This document shows, one piece after another, positions 16,647-25,707 of a DNA stretch of 64,000 nucleotides. The notes below the pieces were generated by a model. That model had not been told where the DNA came from. It did no database searches and saw nothing but the letters and a program-made list of their open reading frames with translations. This DNA comes from Burkholderiales bacterium (GTDB lineage: Bacteria > Pseudomonadota > Gammaproteobacteria > Burkholderiales > Burkholderiaceae_E), in assembly GCA_026399875.1 (NCBI GenBank), contig JAPLQF010000043.1, positions 1-64,000 on the forward strand, read 5' to 3'. Both the position numbers and the translations under genes were made by a program. Position 1 is the first letter of the stretch; every line of letters starts with the position of its first letter.

Positions 16647-19067
16647 TCAGGCGATCAGCACGGCCTTGTGGTTGGCGAAGCGCTCACGCAACTCATCCAT
16701 TCGCAAGGAAAGCGCTCGCCGGTCGGGGCGTCGCACCAGCAGCAACACCGTACGGCGTGAATTGATCCAGGCCACCTTGAACTGCTGAGTCCGGCCTTCG
16801 CGGCCGAGCACTTCGATCCAGTCGCCACGGCGCAATCGCGCCATCGCGTCCTCGGCGCTGATCGACAACCGGGTCGGCAGCCCGGGAAAATCGTTCAGAT
16901 CCAGAGAATTGAGCACTGTGAGCAGGCGCTCATCGGCAGACTTGCTGGTGTCATGCGTGTCATGACGCGGATTCAAAGGCGCGGTGTCGGGACCGGAGTC
17001 GACCTGATCGTTGATCCGTTGATCGAGCACCGGCGGCAACGCGCCACCCATGTCGTCAGCCTCGAGCACGGTCGCATCGCCATCCGGACTTTCAGCCGCT
17101 TTTTCGACCGCCTTGACACCGCGCGCCTCGGGCGCAGGTCGGCTGCCTGACCACGGGTCGACGCCCTCGGCGCGCGGCATCGCCAAGGTCGTCGGGTCGG
17201 CTTCACGCTCCGGCTCACCGTTTGCCGACTCGTCGAAGCCCACTCCTCTTGGCACCTTCTGCATCTTGCGCAGATGAATCAGGAAGATCTCATCCAGAAA
17301 GGGCTGGAATTCCTCGGGTCGCGCACCGATGTCGCTCACGCCCTGGGTCAGAGGACGGATCAGCGGCGGGATTCGGCTTGCCAGCTGTCGGCGACTCGGC
17401 TCGGGTCCGGAATCATCAAGACTCCACAGCAAGTCGTCGACGACCTGAACTGCCACCCGAAACTGCGGGCTGTCCTCGCCATCGCGCAAGGCAGCCGTGC
17501 GCATATGTCGCAACCAGACGCTGAGCAGGAAATCACGAACCGATGCCGGCACGATGCGATTCTCGAGGCGATCATTGAGTTGCTGCTGCAGCCTGGCGGT
17601 GACGTCCCGCTCCTGTTCGCTTGAAGGACGTCTGCTGAAATCGCGGCGGTTGCGTCGACCCGGTACCGCGTCGAGCGATTCGCGTTCCTGGGTGATGCGA
17701 GCCACCAGCGCTGCCACGCCTTTGGAGGCACGCCGATATTCGCGCTGTACCTGTTCGCTGAGTACGGTCGATCGTGCCTGCAGGGCATACGAGACCACTT
17801 CGACCGCGCGCACGACAGTTTCCAGCCGACGATAAAGCTCGCTGCCGGGGGAAACCTCATCGGCATAGGCCACCGCAATGGCAGACACGCTCTCGACCAG
17901 TCGCCTGATCGAGCGCCGGTCGTCGCCAAGATAGCCCGGGTCGAGCGCCGCGAGTGTCGCCGAGGGCTGCTGAAGGCGCCACATCAGGGCCTTGGCCGAA
18001 TCGGGCATGCGGGCGTCATCGACCACATAGTCGAACATCACCGCGATCATCTCGATCGCGGCCACCTGCGCAGGCGGAGCGTTGTTGGCAATCAGGTGCT
18101 CGCGGGGCGCCTGGAAGAATCGTTGCCTCGCCTCACGCGAGAAAGGTTCCAGGCCAAGGCGTGCGGCGAATGCGACGCCGTCGAGTTCGATGTCCTGTGC
18201 TTTCGGGAGCAACACCGCCTGCCGGAAACTGGGTTCGGCACCACCCTGCGACACCAGTGGTTGCAGACCGAGCACCCCCGCTGCCGCGACACTGGTGGCC
18301 ACTGACTCTGCAGAAGATTTCACCGGCGGTCGGCCGCCCGGGGCCATCATCATCGTCGTCGTAGCGGGGCTTGCCTGCGATGTCGGTGGGGCTTCAGACG
18401 CCTGGCGAGCGATCGGGCGAGCCGGGCGGGCTAAAAGGTCGGGCAGCGCAACAAGGGAGTCCACCCCCTGATGGCCCAACCAGTGATCGGTCTGCGCAAT
18501 CACATCGGCCAGTGGTTGCGCCATTTCTTCGAGCACCACCGCCCTGATTTCGTGGCGCAATCCGCGCTCTTCGACAAACGGGCGAAGTGCTTCGATGGCT
18601 GCCGCGGCGAGTACCGATGCACCAAGAGGCGCTCGGGGTTCGATCGAACGGCGCAAGGTCAGGGTCTCGATGCGACGCAGCCAGGAATCATAGGTCGGGC
18701 CAAGTGCTTCGCGAATCGTGTTGGCGAGTTCGTCGCACAGAATCTGGAGATCGAGTTCATGGTCCGGCAAGAGGCTCGGGAGTGCGCTCTCATCGCTAGG
18801 AGTGCGGCTCTGATTGAGCTCAAGCAGCCTGAAGGTCAGATCATAGAGTTGCGCAAGCGATCGCTGGGCTCGCACGACGCCCTCGCGTCGAAGCACATCG
18901 GCGGCCGCCTGCAGACTGACTTGCATCGCCGGCTGCTGCGACAAACCGACGCTCTTCTGGAGACGATCGGCGAGCAGCGGTATCGACCTGTCCAGACTGC
19001 GGACGAAGCCCTGACCCAAGCGCTCACGGGCTTCGGTAAACAGCGAAAAACGGTCGATTTCAGCCAA
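16647..19067 (-). CDS. DUF1631 family protein
   Basis: 806 aa, TTG start without a good ribosome binding site, so the true N-terminus may differ slightly. The pattern matches DUF1631, a large mostly helical family of beta- and gammaproteobacteria. The N-terminal part has LDRSIPLLADRLQKS and DHELDLQILCDELANTIREA, the middle has FDYVVDDARMPDSAKALMWRLQ, and there is an acidic linker (about 620-730). The C-terminal segment WIEVLGREGRTQQFKVAWINS-RRTVLLLVRRPDRRALSL is PilZ-like, which suggests cyclic-di-GMP or a related input. No catalytic motif is visible. It converges on the ABC ATPase gene, with stops 2 bp apart. Confidence 0.85.
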   Translation of the reverse strand: MAEIDRFSLFTEARERLGQGFVRSLDRSIPLLADRLQKSVGLSQQPAMQVSLQAAADVLRREGVVRAQRSLAQLYDLTFRLLELNQSRTPSDESALPSLLPDHELDLQILCDELANTIREALGPTYDSWLRRIETLTLRRSIEPRAPLGASVLAAAAIEALRPFVEERGLRHEIRAVVLEEMAQPLADVIAQTDHWLGHQGVDSLVALPDLLARPARPIARQASEAPPTSQASPATTTMMMAPGGRPPVKSSAESVATSVAAAGVLGLQPLVSQGGAEPSFRQAVLLPKAQDIELDGVAFAARLGLEPFSREARQRFFQAPREHLIANNAPPAQVAAIEMIAVMFDYVVDDARMPDSAKALMWRLQQPSATLAALDPGYLGDDRRSIRRLVESVSAIAVAYADEVSPGSELYRRLETVVRAVEVVSYALQARSTVLSEQVQREYRRASKGVAALVARITQERESLDAVPGRRNRRDFSRRPSSEQERDVTARLQQQLNDRLENRIVPASVRDFLLSVWLRHMRTAALRDGEDSPQFRVAVQVVDDLLWSLDDSGPEPSRRQLASRIPPLIRPLTQGVSDIGARPEEFQPFLDEIFLIHLRKMQKVPRGVGFDESANGEPEREADPTTLAMPRAEGVDPWSGSRPAPEARGVKAVEKAAESPDGDATVLEADDMGGALPPVLDQRINDQVDSGPDTAPLNPRHDTHDTSKSADERLLTVLNSLDLNDFPGLPTRLSISAEDAMARLRRGDWIEVLGREGRTQQFKVAWINSRRTVLLLVRRPDRRALSLRMDELRERFANHKAVLIA

Positions 19068-19264
19068 AATATCCGGATGGCGATGTAACGAGCACAGGGG
19101 ATTTCCAATTTGGCGATACTACGGCAACGTCCCCGCCGACTTTGTGATGGAATTGCCACCTCCGCAGGTTAGACGACCGCGCTTCTTTCGACTCCCCGGT
19201 TTGCCCCCACCCTGTCGGATGACTGCCGGTGCGGTTGCCGCCCGCCTAGCTGATCACCTCAAAG

Positions 19265-20500
19265 ATGCCGACCTCCCAAACCCCCGTCGTACAGCCGCTG
19301 AACGGCATTCGCATCATCGAATTTTCGGCCTTCGTGGCAGCCCCCTCGAGCGGGCTGGCGCTCGCCCAGCTGGGTGCCGATGTCATCCGGATCGACCCGC
19401 TGGGCGGCAACATCGATGCCCGCCGGCTGCCAGTCAATGCCGACGGTCTGAGTCTGTACTGGGCCTCGCTCAATCACGGCAAGCGGTCGATCGAGATCGA
19501 TCCGCGAAAGCCGGAAGGGCAAAAGCTGCTGCAGGCGCTGATTGCTGCACCCGGTGAATCCGCCGGCATTTTCGTGACCAACCTTGGCGTAGATGGCGCG
19601 CTCGGCTACGAGGCACTGAGAGCTGCCCGCCCCGATCTGATCATGGTCCAGCTCACCGGCTCGCCGGACGGTGCCAATGCGGTGGATTACACGGTCAATT
19701 GCGCAGCCGGCTTTCCGCTGCTGACCGGCGACGGCGACAAGCCGGTCAACCATGTGCTTCCCGCCTGGGATCTGCTCGCCGGCATGACCATCGCAACCGC
19801 GGTGCTTGCCGCCGAGCGACATCGCCGGCTGACCGGCCAGGGCCAGCTGGTGAAACTCACCCTGGCCGATGTGGCCTTTGCCGCAGTTGCCAATCTGGGC
19901 TATCTGGCCGATGCCGAAGTCAATCACAACCGTCGCAGTGCCGATGGCAACTTCCTTTACGGCGCCTATGGCGATGCGTTTCGAACCGCCGATGGTCGCC
20001 ACGTCATGGTGGTGGCCATCAGCGACCGTCAGTGGAAAGCACTCACCAGGGCTGTCGGTGTCGACGAAGCGCTGACTGCGGCAGCCACGGCGCTGGGCCA
20101 CCGGCTCGACAGCGAAGAGGGACGATGGCAGGCGCGTGAACTGATCTCGGCTTTTTTGCGACCCTGGTTTGCCAAGCGCAGCCTGGCCGAGGTTGGTGCA
20201 GCCTTTACCGACCGCGCCTTGCTCTGGGGCCCCTACCGCAACGTCGAGCAGATGCTTGCCGAAGACCCGCGGGTCAGCGAATCCAACCCGATGTTCGCCC
20301 GCATCGAGCATGCCGGCTACGGCCGATTTCTCACCGCCGGCAGCCCGATCGAATTCACCGGCACACCACGTCTGGCGCCGGCGCCGGCGCCTCGCATCGG
20401 CGATCAGACCGGCGAGGTCCTGCGGGAGGTCCTCGGTCTGAGCCAGGCTGAAGTCCAGGCGCTCCAGGCTGCCGCGGTGGTCGGCGGCACAGCATCCTGA
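19265..20500 (+). CDS. mct: 2-methylfumaryl-CoA (mesaconyl-CoA) isomerase, CaiB/BaiF family
   Basis: 411 aa. CaiB/BaiF CoA-transferase fold, but with the sequence habits I associate with Mct of the 3-hydroxypropionate bicycle: SAFVAAPSSGLALAQLGADV, IRIDPLGGNIDARRLPV, WASLNHGKRSIEID, LIMVQLTGSPDG, VDYTVN, VNHVLPAWD (candidate nucleophile Asp169), LAAERHRRLTGQGQLVK, GNFLYGAYG and GPYRNVEQML. Mct moves CoA within mesaconate from the C1 to the C4 carboxyl, with no external acceptor. The next gene makes mesaconyl-C1-CoA, which supports this over a generic transferase. Confidence in the family is high, in the exact reaction moderate. Confidence 0.8.
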   Translation: MPTSQTPVVQPLNGIRIIEFSAFVAAPSSGLALAQLGADVIRIDPLGGNIDARRLPVNADGLSLYWASLNHGKRSIEIDPRKPEGQKLLQALIAAPGESAGIFVTNLGVDGALGYEALRAARPDLIMVQLTGSPDGANAVDYTVNCAAGFPLLTGDGDKPVNHVLPAWDLLAGMTIATAVLAAERHRRLTGQGQLVKLTLADVAFAAVANLGYLADAEVNHNRRSADGNFLYGAYGDAFRTADGRHVMVVAISDRQWKALTRAVGVDEALTAAATALGHRLDSEEGRWQARELISAFLRPWFAKRSLAEVGAAFTDRALLWGPYRNVEQMLAEDPRVSESNPMFARIEHAGYGRFLTAGSPIEFTGTPRLAPAPAPRIGDQTGEVLREVLGLSQAEVQALQAAAVVGGTAS

Positions 20501-20571
20501 GCATCGAACGCAGCACGTCCGCCCCCACCGGTTGCATCATCCCGTTCCAACATCAACAGAGCCAATACCCC

Positions 20572-22272
20572 ATGCCAAGCGCAATCGCTGCCGCCGCAAT
20601 CACCACTTCCGGGTCCTTGCCCGTATCGTTTCGCGATGCCGATTTCCGCAGCGCGCTGGCCGCCTGCGACCGACTCCTTGAATCACTTCGCAGGCAGCTC
20701 AAGGAACAACTCGGTACCGGCGACCCTGAAGCCCTTAATCGGGAACAGGCTCGAGCCCATGGTTTTGCCTGGGCGGCGACCTATGTCCGCGCGCTGCACG
20801 AAATGCATGGCTGGGCCGCCCGCCTTGACGCCATCAATCGACTTGGCGAGCTTGAATCGCTCCTGATTCAGGCCGCTTTCGGCGAGTATCTGGCGCAGCT
20901 TGCCGGTGGATTGCCGATGAGTCAGGGTGAGATCTTTCGCCCCGATCTGATCGACCAGACCGGCGAGGCAATCGCGCAATTCACCGCTGTTGCCGCGGTC
21001 AGATCACTTCGCGCCGAAGGCTTCGCACCGCCGGTGCGCGCCCGGATTGCGACGCTGATCGCCGAAGGCCGGGCCACGCGTTCGTTCGGCGATGCCGGCT
21101 TCGAAGACAGCTCGCTTGACGAAATCCGCGCGCAGTTCGCACGCTGGTCGGATGACCATGCCGAGGCGGCCCACGGATGGCACCTTCGCAATGAGCTGAT
21201 CCCCGATGCAGTCATTGCCGAACTGGGCGAACTCGGCGTCTTCGGGTTGACCGTCCCGGAGTCGTGGGGTGGATCCGGGCTGGGCAAGACCGCGATGTGC
21301 GTCGTGACCGAAGAACTGTCGCGAAGCTGGATCGGCCTTGGGTCGCTCGGCACCCGCACCGAAATCGCCTGCGAACTGATTCTGCTCAACGGCACGCCCG
21401 CGCAGCAGACCGATCTGCTTCCCGGCCTGATCAGCGGCAAGATCATCCCGACCGCGTCGTTTACCGAACCTGACACCGGCTCCGACCTGGCTTCGCTGCG
21501 TACCCGGGCCGAGCCCGCGATCGGCGCAGACGGCCGTGCGGTCTGGCGCATCTCGGGCAACAAGACCTGGACGACCCATGGCGCTCGCAGCGACGTGATG
21601 ACCTTGCTGGCCCGCACCGAGCACGATCAGCCCGGCTATCGCGGCCTGTCGATGTTCCTGGTGTCGAAACCGCGCGGCACCGATGCCAACCCCTTTCCTG
21701 CACAAGGCATGAGCGGCAGCGAGATCGAAGTCCTGGGCTATCGTGGCATGAAGGAATACGAGATCGGCTTTGATGCCTATGAGATTCCCGACAATGCCCT
21801 GCTGGGCGGCGAACCGGGCAACGGCTTCAAGCAATTGATGCGGACCTTCGAGAGCGCGCGAATCCAGACTGCGGCGCGCGCGGTTGGCGTGGCTCAGAGC
21901 GCCCTGGAGCTTGGCCTGACTTATGCGGTCGACCGACAGCAGTTCGGCAGACCGATCATCCGTTTTCCGCGAGTCGCCGACAAACTGGCCTGGATGGCTG
22001 TCGAAATCATGATCGCCCGCCAGCTCACCCTGTTTGCAGCCCGGCAGAAAGACGCCGGCAGGCGGTGCGACCTGGAGGCCGGCATGTCGAAACTGCTGGC
22101 GGCGAGGGTTGCCTGGTCGTGCGCGGACAACGCCGCTCAGGTGCACGGCGGCAACGGCTACGCCATGGAATACCGCATCAGTCGCGTCCTGGTGGATGCC
22201 CGCATCCTGAATGTCTTTGAAGGCGCCGCCGAGATTCAGGCTGGCATCGTTGCACGCGCGCTGATCGACTGA
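20572..22272 (+). CDS. mcd: (2S)-methylsuccinyl-CoA dehydrogenase
   Basis: 566 aa, longer than usual acyl-CoA dehydrogenases (about 380-400 aa) because of a roughly 160-residue helical N-terminal region (LNREQARAHGFAWAATYVRA, FGEYLAQLAGGLPMSQGEI). That extension is diagnostic of Mcd, the ethylmalonyl-CoA-pathway flavoenzyme that oxidises (2S)-methylsuccinyl-CoA to mesaconyl-C1-CoA. The ACAD core is present: FGLTVPESWGGSG, SFTEPDTGSDLASLRTRA, GNKTWTTHG, RIQTAARAVGVAQSALEL and QVHGGNGYAMEYRISR, with VFEGAAEIQ near the end. It lies 71 bp after mct on the same strand. No other ethylmalonyl-CoA gene is in the window. Confidence 0.88.
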   Translation: MPSAIAAAAITTSGSLPVSFRDADFRSALAACDRLLESLRRQLKEQLGTGDPEALNREQARAHGFAWAATYVRALHEMHGWAARLDAINRLGELESLLIQAAFGEYLAQLAGGLPMSQGEIFRPDLIDQTGEAIAQFTAVAAVRSLRAEGFAPPVRARIATLIAEGRATRSFGDAGFEDSSLDEIRAQFARWSDDHAEAAHGWHLRNELIPDAVIAELGELGVFGLTVPESWGGSGLGKTAMCVVTEELSRSWIGLGSLGTRTEIACELILLNGTPAQQTDLLPGLISGKIIPTASFTEPDTGSDLASLRTRAEPAIGADGRAVWRISGNKTWTTHGARSDVMTLLARTEHDQPGYRGLSMFLVSKPRGTDANPFPAQGMSGSEIEVLGYRGMKEYEIGFDAYEIPDNALLGGEPGNGFKQLMRTFESARIQTAARAVGVAQSALELGLTYAVDRQQFGRPIIRFPRVADKLAWMAVEIMIARQLTLFAARQKDAGRRCDLEAGMSKLLAARVAWSCADNAAQVHGGNGYAMEYRISRVLVDARILNVFEGAAEIQAGIVARALID

Positions 22273-22333
22273 CCGAAAGGGCTGACACCACAGCACAGTC
22301 GGCCTGCACCGACACGCGGTAACAGCGGTTTTT

Positions 22334-22345
22334 GCAACATGTTGC
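22334..22345. repeat. 12-bp palindrome GCAACATGTTGC
   Basis: Perfect palindrome in the 198-bp gap between mcd and the 74-aa gene, 126 bp before that gene's ATG. Candidate operator site or chance symmetry. I see no gene in this gap. Confidence 0.35.
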
Positions 22346-22470
22346 TCAATAAGTCACGTTGCAGACACCATTCATCCGGGCTCAAACTCCACTGGGCGAG
22401 AGATTCACTGCGGTGATTTTGCGACCGCTAAATTGGATCTCATTCATCCCACCAGGAAGGAGTGCAGACC

Positions 22471-22695
22471 ATGGATAACGACAACACCGCCGACGTCAGC
22501 GAAAACGTCCCGTGCTCGCTGACCGAAATCCTCGAGCCGACCGCGGCACTGGCCGCTGCCCAGCGGATGCAGCGCTGGTACCGGTCGACCCCACAGGGTG
22601 CCGCCCACTCGCAGTTTGGCCGTGATGGCCGACGCGTCGAAGCCCGTATGGTTCTCGAGCAATTCGAGGCCGAGCAGGAAATCGAAACCGCCTGA
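22471..22695 (+). CDS. Small hypothetical protein, 74 aa
   Basis: The start ATG at 22471 has an excellent AGGAAGGAG site 8 nt upstream. The acidic protein reads MDNDNTADVSENVPCSLTEI, then LEPTAALAAAQRMQRWYRST and a charged C-terminal helix ending in FEAEQEIETA. I recognise no domain. It is soluble, has one Cys and no signal peptide. The strong ribosome binding site and codon use typical of the neighbours argue that it is expressed. It precedes the SRAP gene by 93 bp on the same strand. Confidence 0.6.
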   Translation: MDNDNTADVSENVPCSLTEILEPTAALAAAQRMQRWYRSTPQGAAHSQFGRDGRRVEARMVLEQFEAEQEIETA

Positions 22696-22788
22696 ATCCC
22701 GAACCGGCCGGGCAGGACGCACCGTGCGGTCAGAGTTGCCGCTGAATGATGACTTGCGTGGGCTTTCACGCGAGCTACCATTCGGTGC

Positions 22789-23490
22789 ATGTGCACGAAT
22801 TACGTCCCGACCCGAAAAGATCGGCTGAACGCAGCTTTCGGCGTCGACTTTGACCGCGACGATTATGTCGCCGAGGCCTGGCCCGGCTACCTGGCGCCGA
22901 TCATCCGTGCCAGCGAGTCCCGCAGGACTGGCGATCTGGCGGTGTTTGGCCTGATTCCGCCCTGGTCGCGCGACGGCAAGAATTTCAGGCAGTGCTACAA
23001 CGCGCGAGTTGAAACCGTCGGCGAGAAGCCGAGTTTTCGCCAGTCCTGGAAGCAGCGGCACTGGTGCGTGATTCCGGCCGACGCATTCTTTGAGCCGAGT
23101 TACGAAACCGGCAAACCTGTGCGCTGGCGGATCGCATCGGCCGATGACACGCCGCTTGCGATTGCCGGCATCTGGGAGCAATGGCGGGAACCGGAAGGCC
23201 GATCGGTCATATCGTTCTCGATGCTCACGATCAATGCCGATGCTCACCCGGTGATGAGCCGCTTTCATGCACCGGGCGACGAGAAGCGCTCGGTCGTGCT
23301 CCTGACGCCTGAACAGATCACCCCCTGGTTGGACGCCTCGCACGACGAAGCGCGTGCCATGCTCAGGCTTTTCGCACCCGAGAGGACCACAACGGCAGTC
23401 GCGCCGCGTGTGCCCCGACGACCTCGCCCGGCCACGCCGCAGCCATCGGCCGATCGGGAAGTCCGATCGGATCTGCTGGACTTTGATTGA
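22789..23490 (+). CDS. SOS-response-associated peptidase (SRAP, YedK/HMCES family)
   Basis: 233 aa. Cys2 directly after the start Met is the catalytic residue that forms a thiazolidine crosslink with abasic sites in single-stranded DNA. The other conserved residues are visible: Asn71 in NARVET, Glu102 in PADAFFEP and His160 in the SRFHAPGDEKR segment. W-x-IPP-W-type GLIPPWSRDGK is also typical. The protein protects abasic sites during replication. The C-terminal 30 residues are Pro/Arg-rich and variable. The next open frame overlaps its stop, but the likely MscS start is further on. Confidence 0.93.
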   Translation: MCTNYVPTRKDRLNAAFGVDFDRDDYVAEAWPGYLAPIIRASESRRTGDLAVFGLIPPWSRDGKNFRQCYNARVETVGEKPSFRQSWKQRHWCVIPADAFFEPSYETGKPVRWRIASADDTPLAIAGIWEQWREPEGRSVISFSMLTINADAHPVMSRFHAPGDEKRSVVLLTPEQITPWLDASHDEARAMLRLFAPERTTTAVAPRVPRRPRPATPQPSADREVRSDLLDFD

Positions 23491-23579
23491 GCCGCCAGCC
23501 GGCCAGTGAATCGAAAGATGCCCAAAAAATGGATCGATTTTCGAGCCTCGGCGTGATGCCAACTTCAGGCCAGGACCCC

Positions 23580-25268
23580 ATGCGCCAGATCTTGCGACGG
23601 CTGGCGTGTGGACTGATCTTCGCGGCCGGCCTTCTTGCCAGCGTGCCCGCCGTGTCGCAGTCCACGGTTTCCGAGCCGATAAACAAATCGGTCGCCGATG
23701 CGCAGGAGACGCTGCTGCGGGCCGAAAAACCCGAACCGAACGAGCTTGTCGTTTTCAACCGCAAAATTTTGACGCTTCAAGCCACCTATCTCGGTATGCA
23801 ACCCGAGATGCGGGCGCGGCGCTCGGAAGCGCTGATTGCAGAGACGCTTGCACTCGGTGGTCCGGGCAAGGTCGCGGTCGAAGCCTCACCCTTCGGTGAA
23901 GTGATCACCATCGACGGCCGCTTTGCCGTCACCGTGCAGCCCCGCGATGTCGATCAGGTCAACACCGATTCAGCTGCCGAAACCGCCCGTCAGGCCGCGC
24001 AGCGACTGACCGATGCCATCGCGGCGAGCCGGGAGGCTCGTGATATCGATCGCATTCTCCAATCGTGCCTGCGCGCCTTCCTTGCAAGCGTCCTTGCGAT
24101 TGCGCTCGTCATCCTGATCGGACGGGCGATGACAATGGCGCAGAGAAATCTGAACCGGCTCGCCGACCGCAGCGCTGACAAACTGGTCATCGCAGGCCAG
24201 TCATTTTTTCAACCGGATCGGCTTCGCACCCTGAGCCATCAGGCGCTGTCGATCTTGCAGACGCTGGTGCGACTGCTGGTGGCCTATGAGTGGCTCGGAT
24301 ATGTTCTGGGGCAATTTCCCTACACACGCCCATGGAGCGATCAATTACGCGGTTTTCTCGTCAACACGCTCGGACAGATCACGCTCGGTATCGTGAGCGC
24401 CCTGCCCGGCCTGATGGTCGTGCTGCTGATTTTCTGGCTCGCCCATGTCACCACACGAGTCAGCAACGCCTTCATTGACCGTGCGTCGCTTGCCCCAAGC
24501 ACTGCACTCCAATGGCTCGACACCGAAACCGCCAGGCCAACGCGCCGTATGGTCACCCTGTTCATCTGGCTGTTCGCCATCGCGATTGCCTATCCCTTTG
24601 TGCCAGGCTCGAACACCGAAGCCTTCAAAGGGCTGTCGGTCCTGGTTGGTGTGATGGTCTCGCTCGGCGGCTCGAGCCTGGTGGGTCAGGCTGCCAGCGG
24701 CATGGTGATGATGTTCACTCGCACCCTGCATGTCGGCGAATATGTCCGAATCAACGAACACGAGGGTACGGTGATCGCGGTGGGCACCTTCACGACTCGC
24801 ATTCGCACCGGACTGGGCGAGGAGTTGTCACTGCCGAATTCCCTGATCATGGGGCAGGTGACGCGCAACTTTTCACGCGCGGTCACGGGCCCCGGATTCA
24901 TGATCGACACCGGCGTCACGATCGGCTACGACACGCCGTGGCGGCTGGTTCACACCATGCTGACTAACGCTGCGCGAAGCACGCCGGGCGTGCTTCATGA
25001 TCCCGCACCCAGGGTCTATCAGACCAGACTTTCCGACTTCTATCCCGAGTACCATCTGGTCTGCCAGGCCACGCCCACCGACCAGCGACAGCGCATCGAG
25101 GTCATGAGCGCGCTGCATGCCAACATCCAGGACGAATTCAACCGCAACGGCGTTCAGATCATGTCGCCGCACTATCTCGGCGATCCGGAAACCGCCAAGG
25201 TCGTGCCCGAATCGCACTGGTATCCACCAGCGCCTGACAATGCGAAGCAGACTGACCCAATCAGGTAA
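23580..25268 (+). CDS. Mechanosensitive ion channel (MscS) family protein
   Basis: 562 aa from the ATG at 23580, chosen because MRQILRRLACGLIFAAGLLA-SVPAVSQ forms a signal peptide; the frame is open back to 23487. A periplasmic domain of about 160 residues precedes 5 or so membrane spans. The MscS core is FKGLSVLVGVMVSLGGSSLV-GQAASGMVMMFTRTLHVGEYVRI, the pore-lining Gly/Ala-rich helix and start of the beta domain. Then come EGTVIAVGTFTTRIRTGLGEELSLPNS and a cytoplasmic alpha/beta domain. The long N-terminus makes it a large MscS-like member that may sense more than osmotic tension. Confidence 0.92.
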   Translation: MRQILRRLACGLIFAAGLLASVPAVSQSTVSEPINKSVADAQETLLRAEKPEPNELVVFNRKILTLQATYLGMQPEMRARRSEALIAETLALGGPGKVAVEASPFGEVITIDGRFAVTVQPRDVDQVNTDSAAETARQAAQRLTDAIAASREARDIDRILQSCLRAFLASVLAIALVILIGRAMTMAQRNLNRLADRSADKLVIAGQSFFQPDRLRTLSHQALSILQTLVRLLVAYEWLGYVLGQFPYTRPWSDQLRGFLVNTLGQITLGIVSALPGLMVVLLIFWLAHVTTRVSNAFIDRASLAPSTALQWLDTETARPTRRMVTLFIWLFAIAIAYPFVPGSNTEAFKGLSVLVGVMVSLGGSSLVGQAASGMVMMFTRTLHVGEYVRINEHEGTVIAVGTFTTRIRTGLGEELSLPNSLIMGQVTRNFSRAVTGPGFMIDTGVTIGYDTPWRLVHTMLTNAARSTPGVLHDPAPRVYQTRLSDFYPEYHLVCQATPTDQRQRIEVMSALHANIQDEFNRNGVQIMSPHYLGDPETAKVVPESHWYPPAPDNAKQTDPIR

Positions 25269-25337
25269 TCCAATAGCCGTGATTGCGGGAGCCACCCCGC
25301 TATGCTTTGTCTTCCAACACACTTGCAGGGGTTGACC

Positions 25338-25691
25338 ATGGGCTGGTTTTCAAAATCCGAACCCGGTTTTTTTCTCTCGACCGTCGTCCCGCAGTCTGAC
25401 AGCGCTCGCATTGAGCAGATGCTGGGCGTCGTCAACGGCGAGGCCATCATCGGGGCGAACATCTTTCGCGATCTGTTTTCCTCGGTCCGCGATGTGGTCG
25501 GCGGTCGCGCGGGTGGCTATGAGCGCGCACTCTCGGGCGCGCGCGACGCCGCGATAAAGGACATGATCGACGCGGCTCGCGAAATGGGCGCAAACGGCGT
25601 CGTCGGGATCGACTTCGACTATGAAGTACTTGGCCAGGAAAACGGCATGATGATGGTGGCTGTCAGCGGAACCGCGGTAAAAATGGCCTGA
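25338..25691 (+). CDS. YbjQ/UPF0145-like heavy-metal-binding domain protein
   Basis: 117 aa from the ATG at 25338 (MGWFSKSEPG). The YbjQ pattern is clear: GVVNGEAIIGANIFRDLFSSVRDVVGGRAGGYERAL, RDAAIKDMIDAAREMGANGVVGIDFDYEVL, then MMMVAVSGTAVKM. YbjQ proteins form pentameric beta-barrel rings of unknown function. The expected YGTAV-type end is SGTAV here. It lies 69 bp after the MscS gene on the same strand. Confidence 0.88.
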   Translation: MGWFSKSEPGFFLSTVVPQSDSARIEQMLGVVNGEAIIGANIFRDLFSSVRDVVGGRAGGYERALSGARDAAIKDMIDAAREMGANGVVGIDFDYEVLGQENGMMMVAVSGTAVKMA

Positions 25692-25707
25692 ATCGCCGGC
25701 GCCGACT

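Noticed and set aside
19259-20311. Minus-strand 350-aa ORF over mct
   Set aside because: Antisense to a clear CaiB/BaiF gene with no domain of its own.
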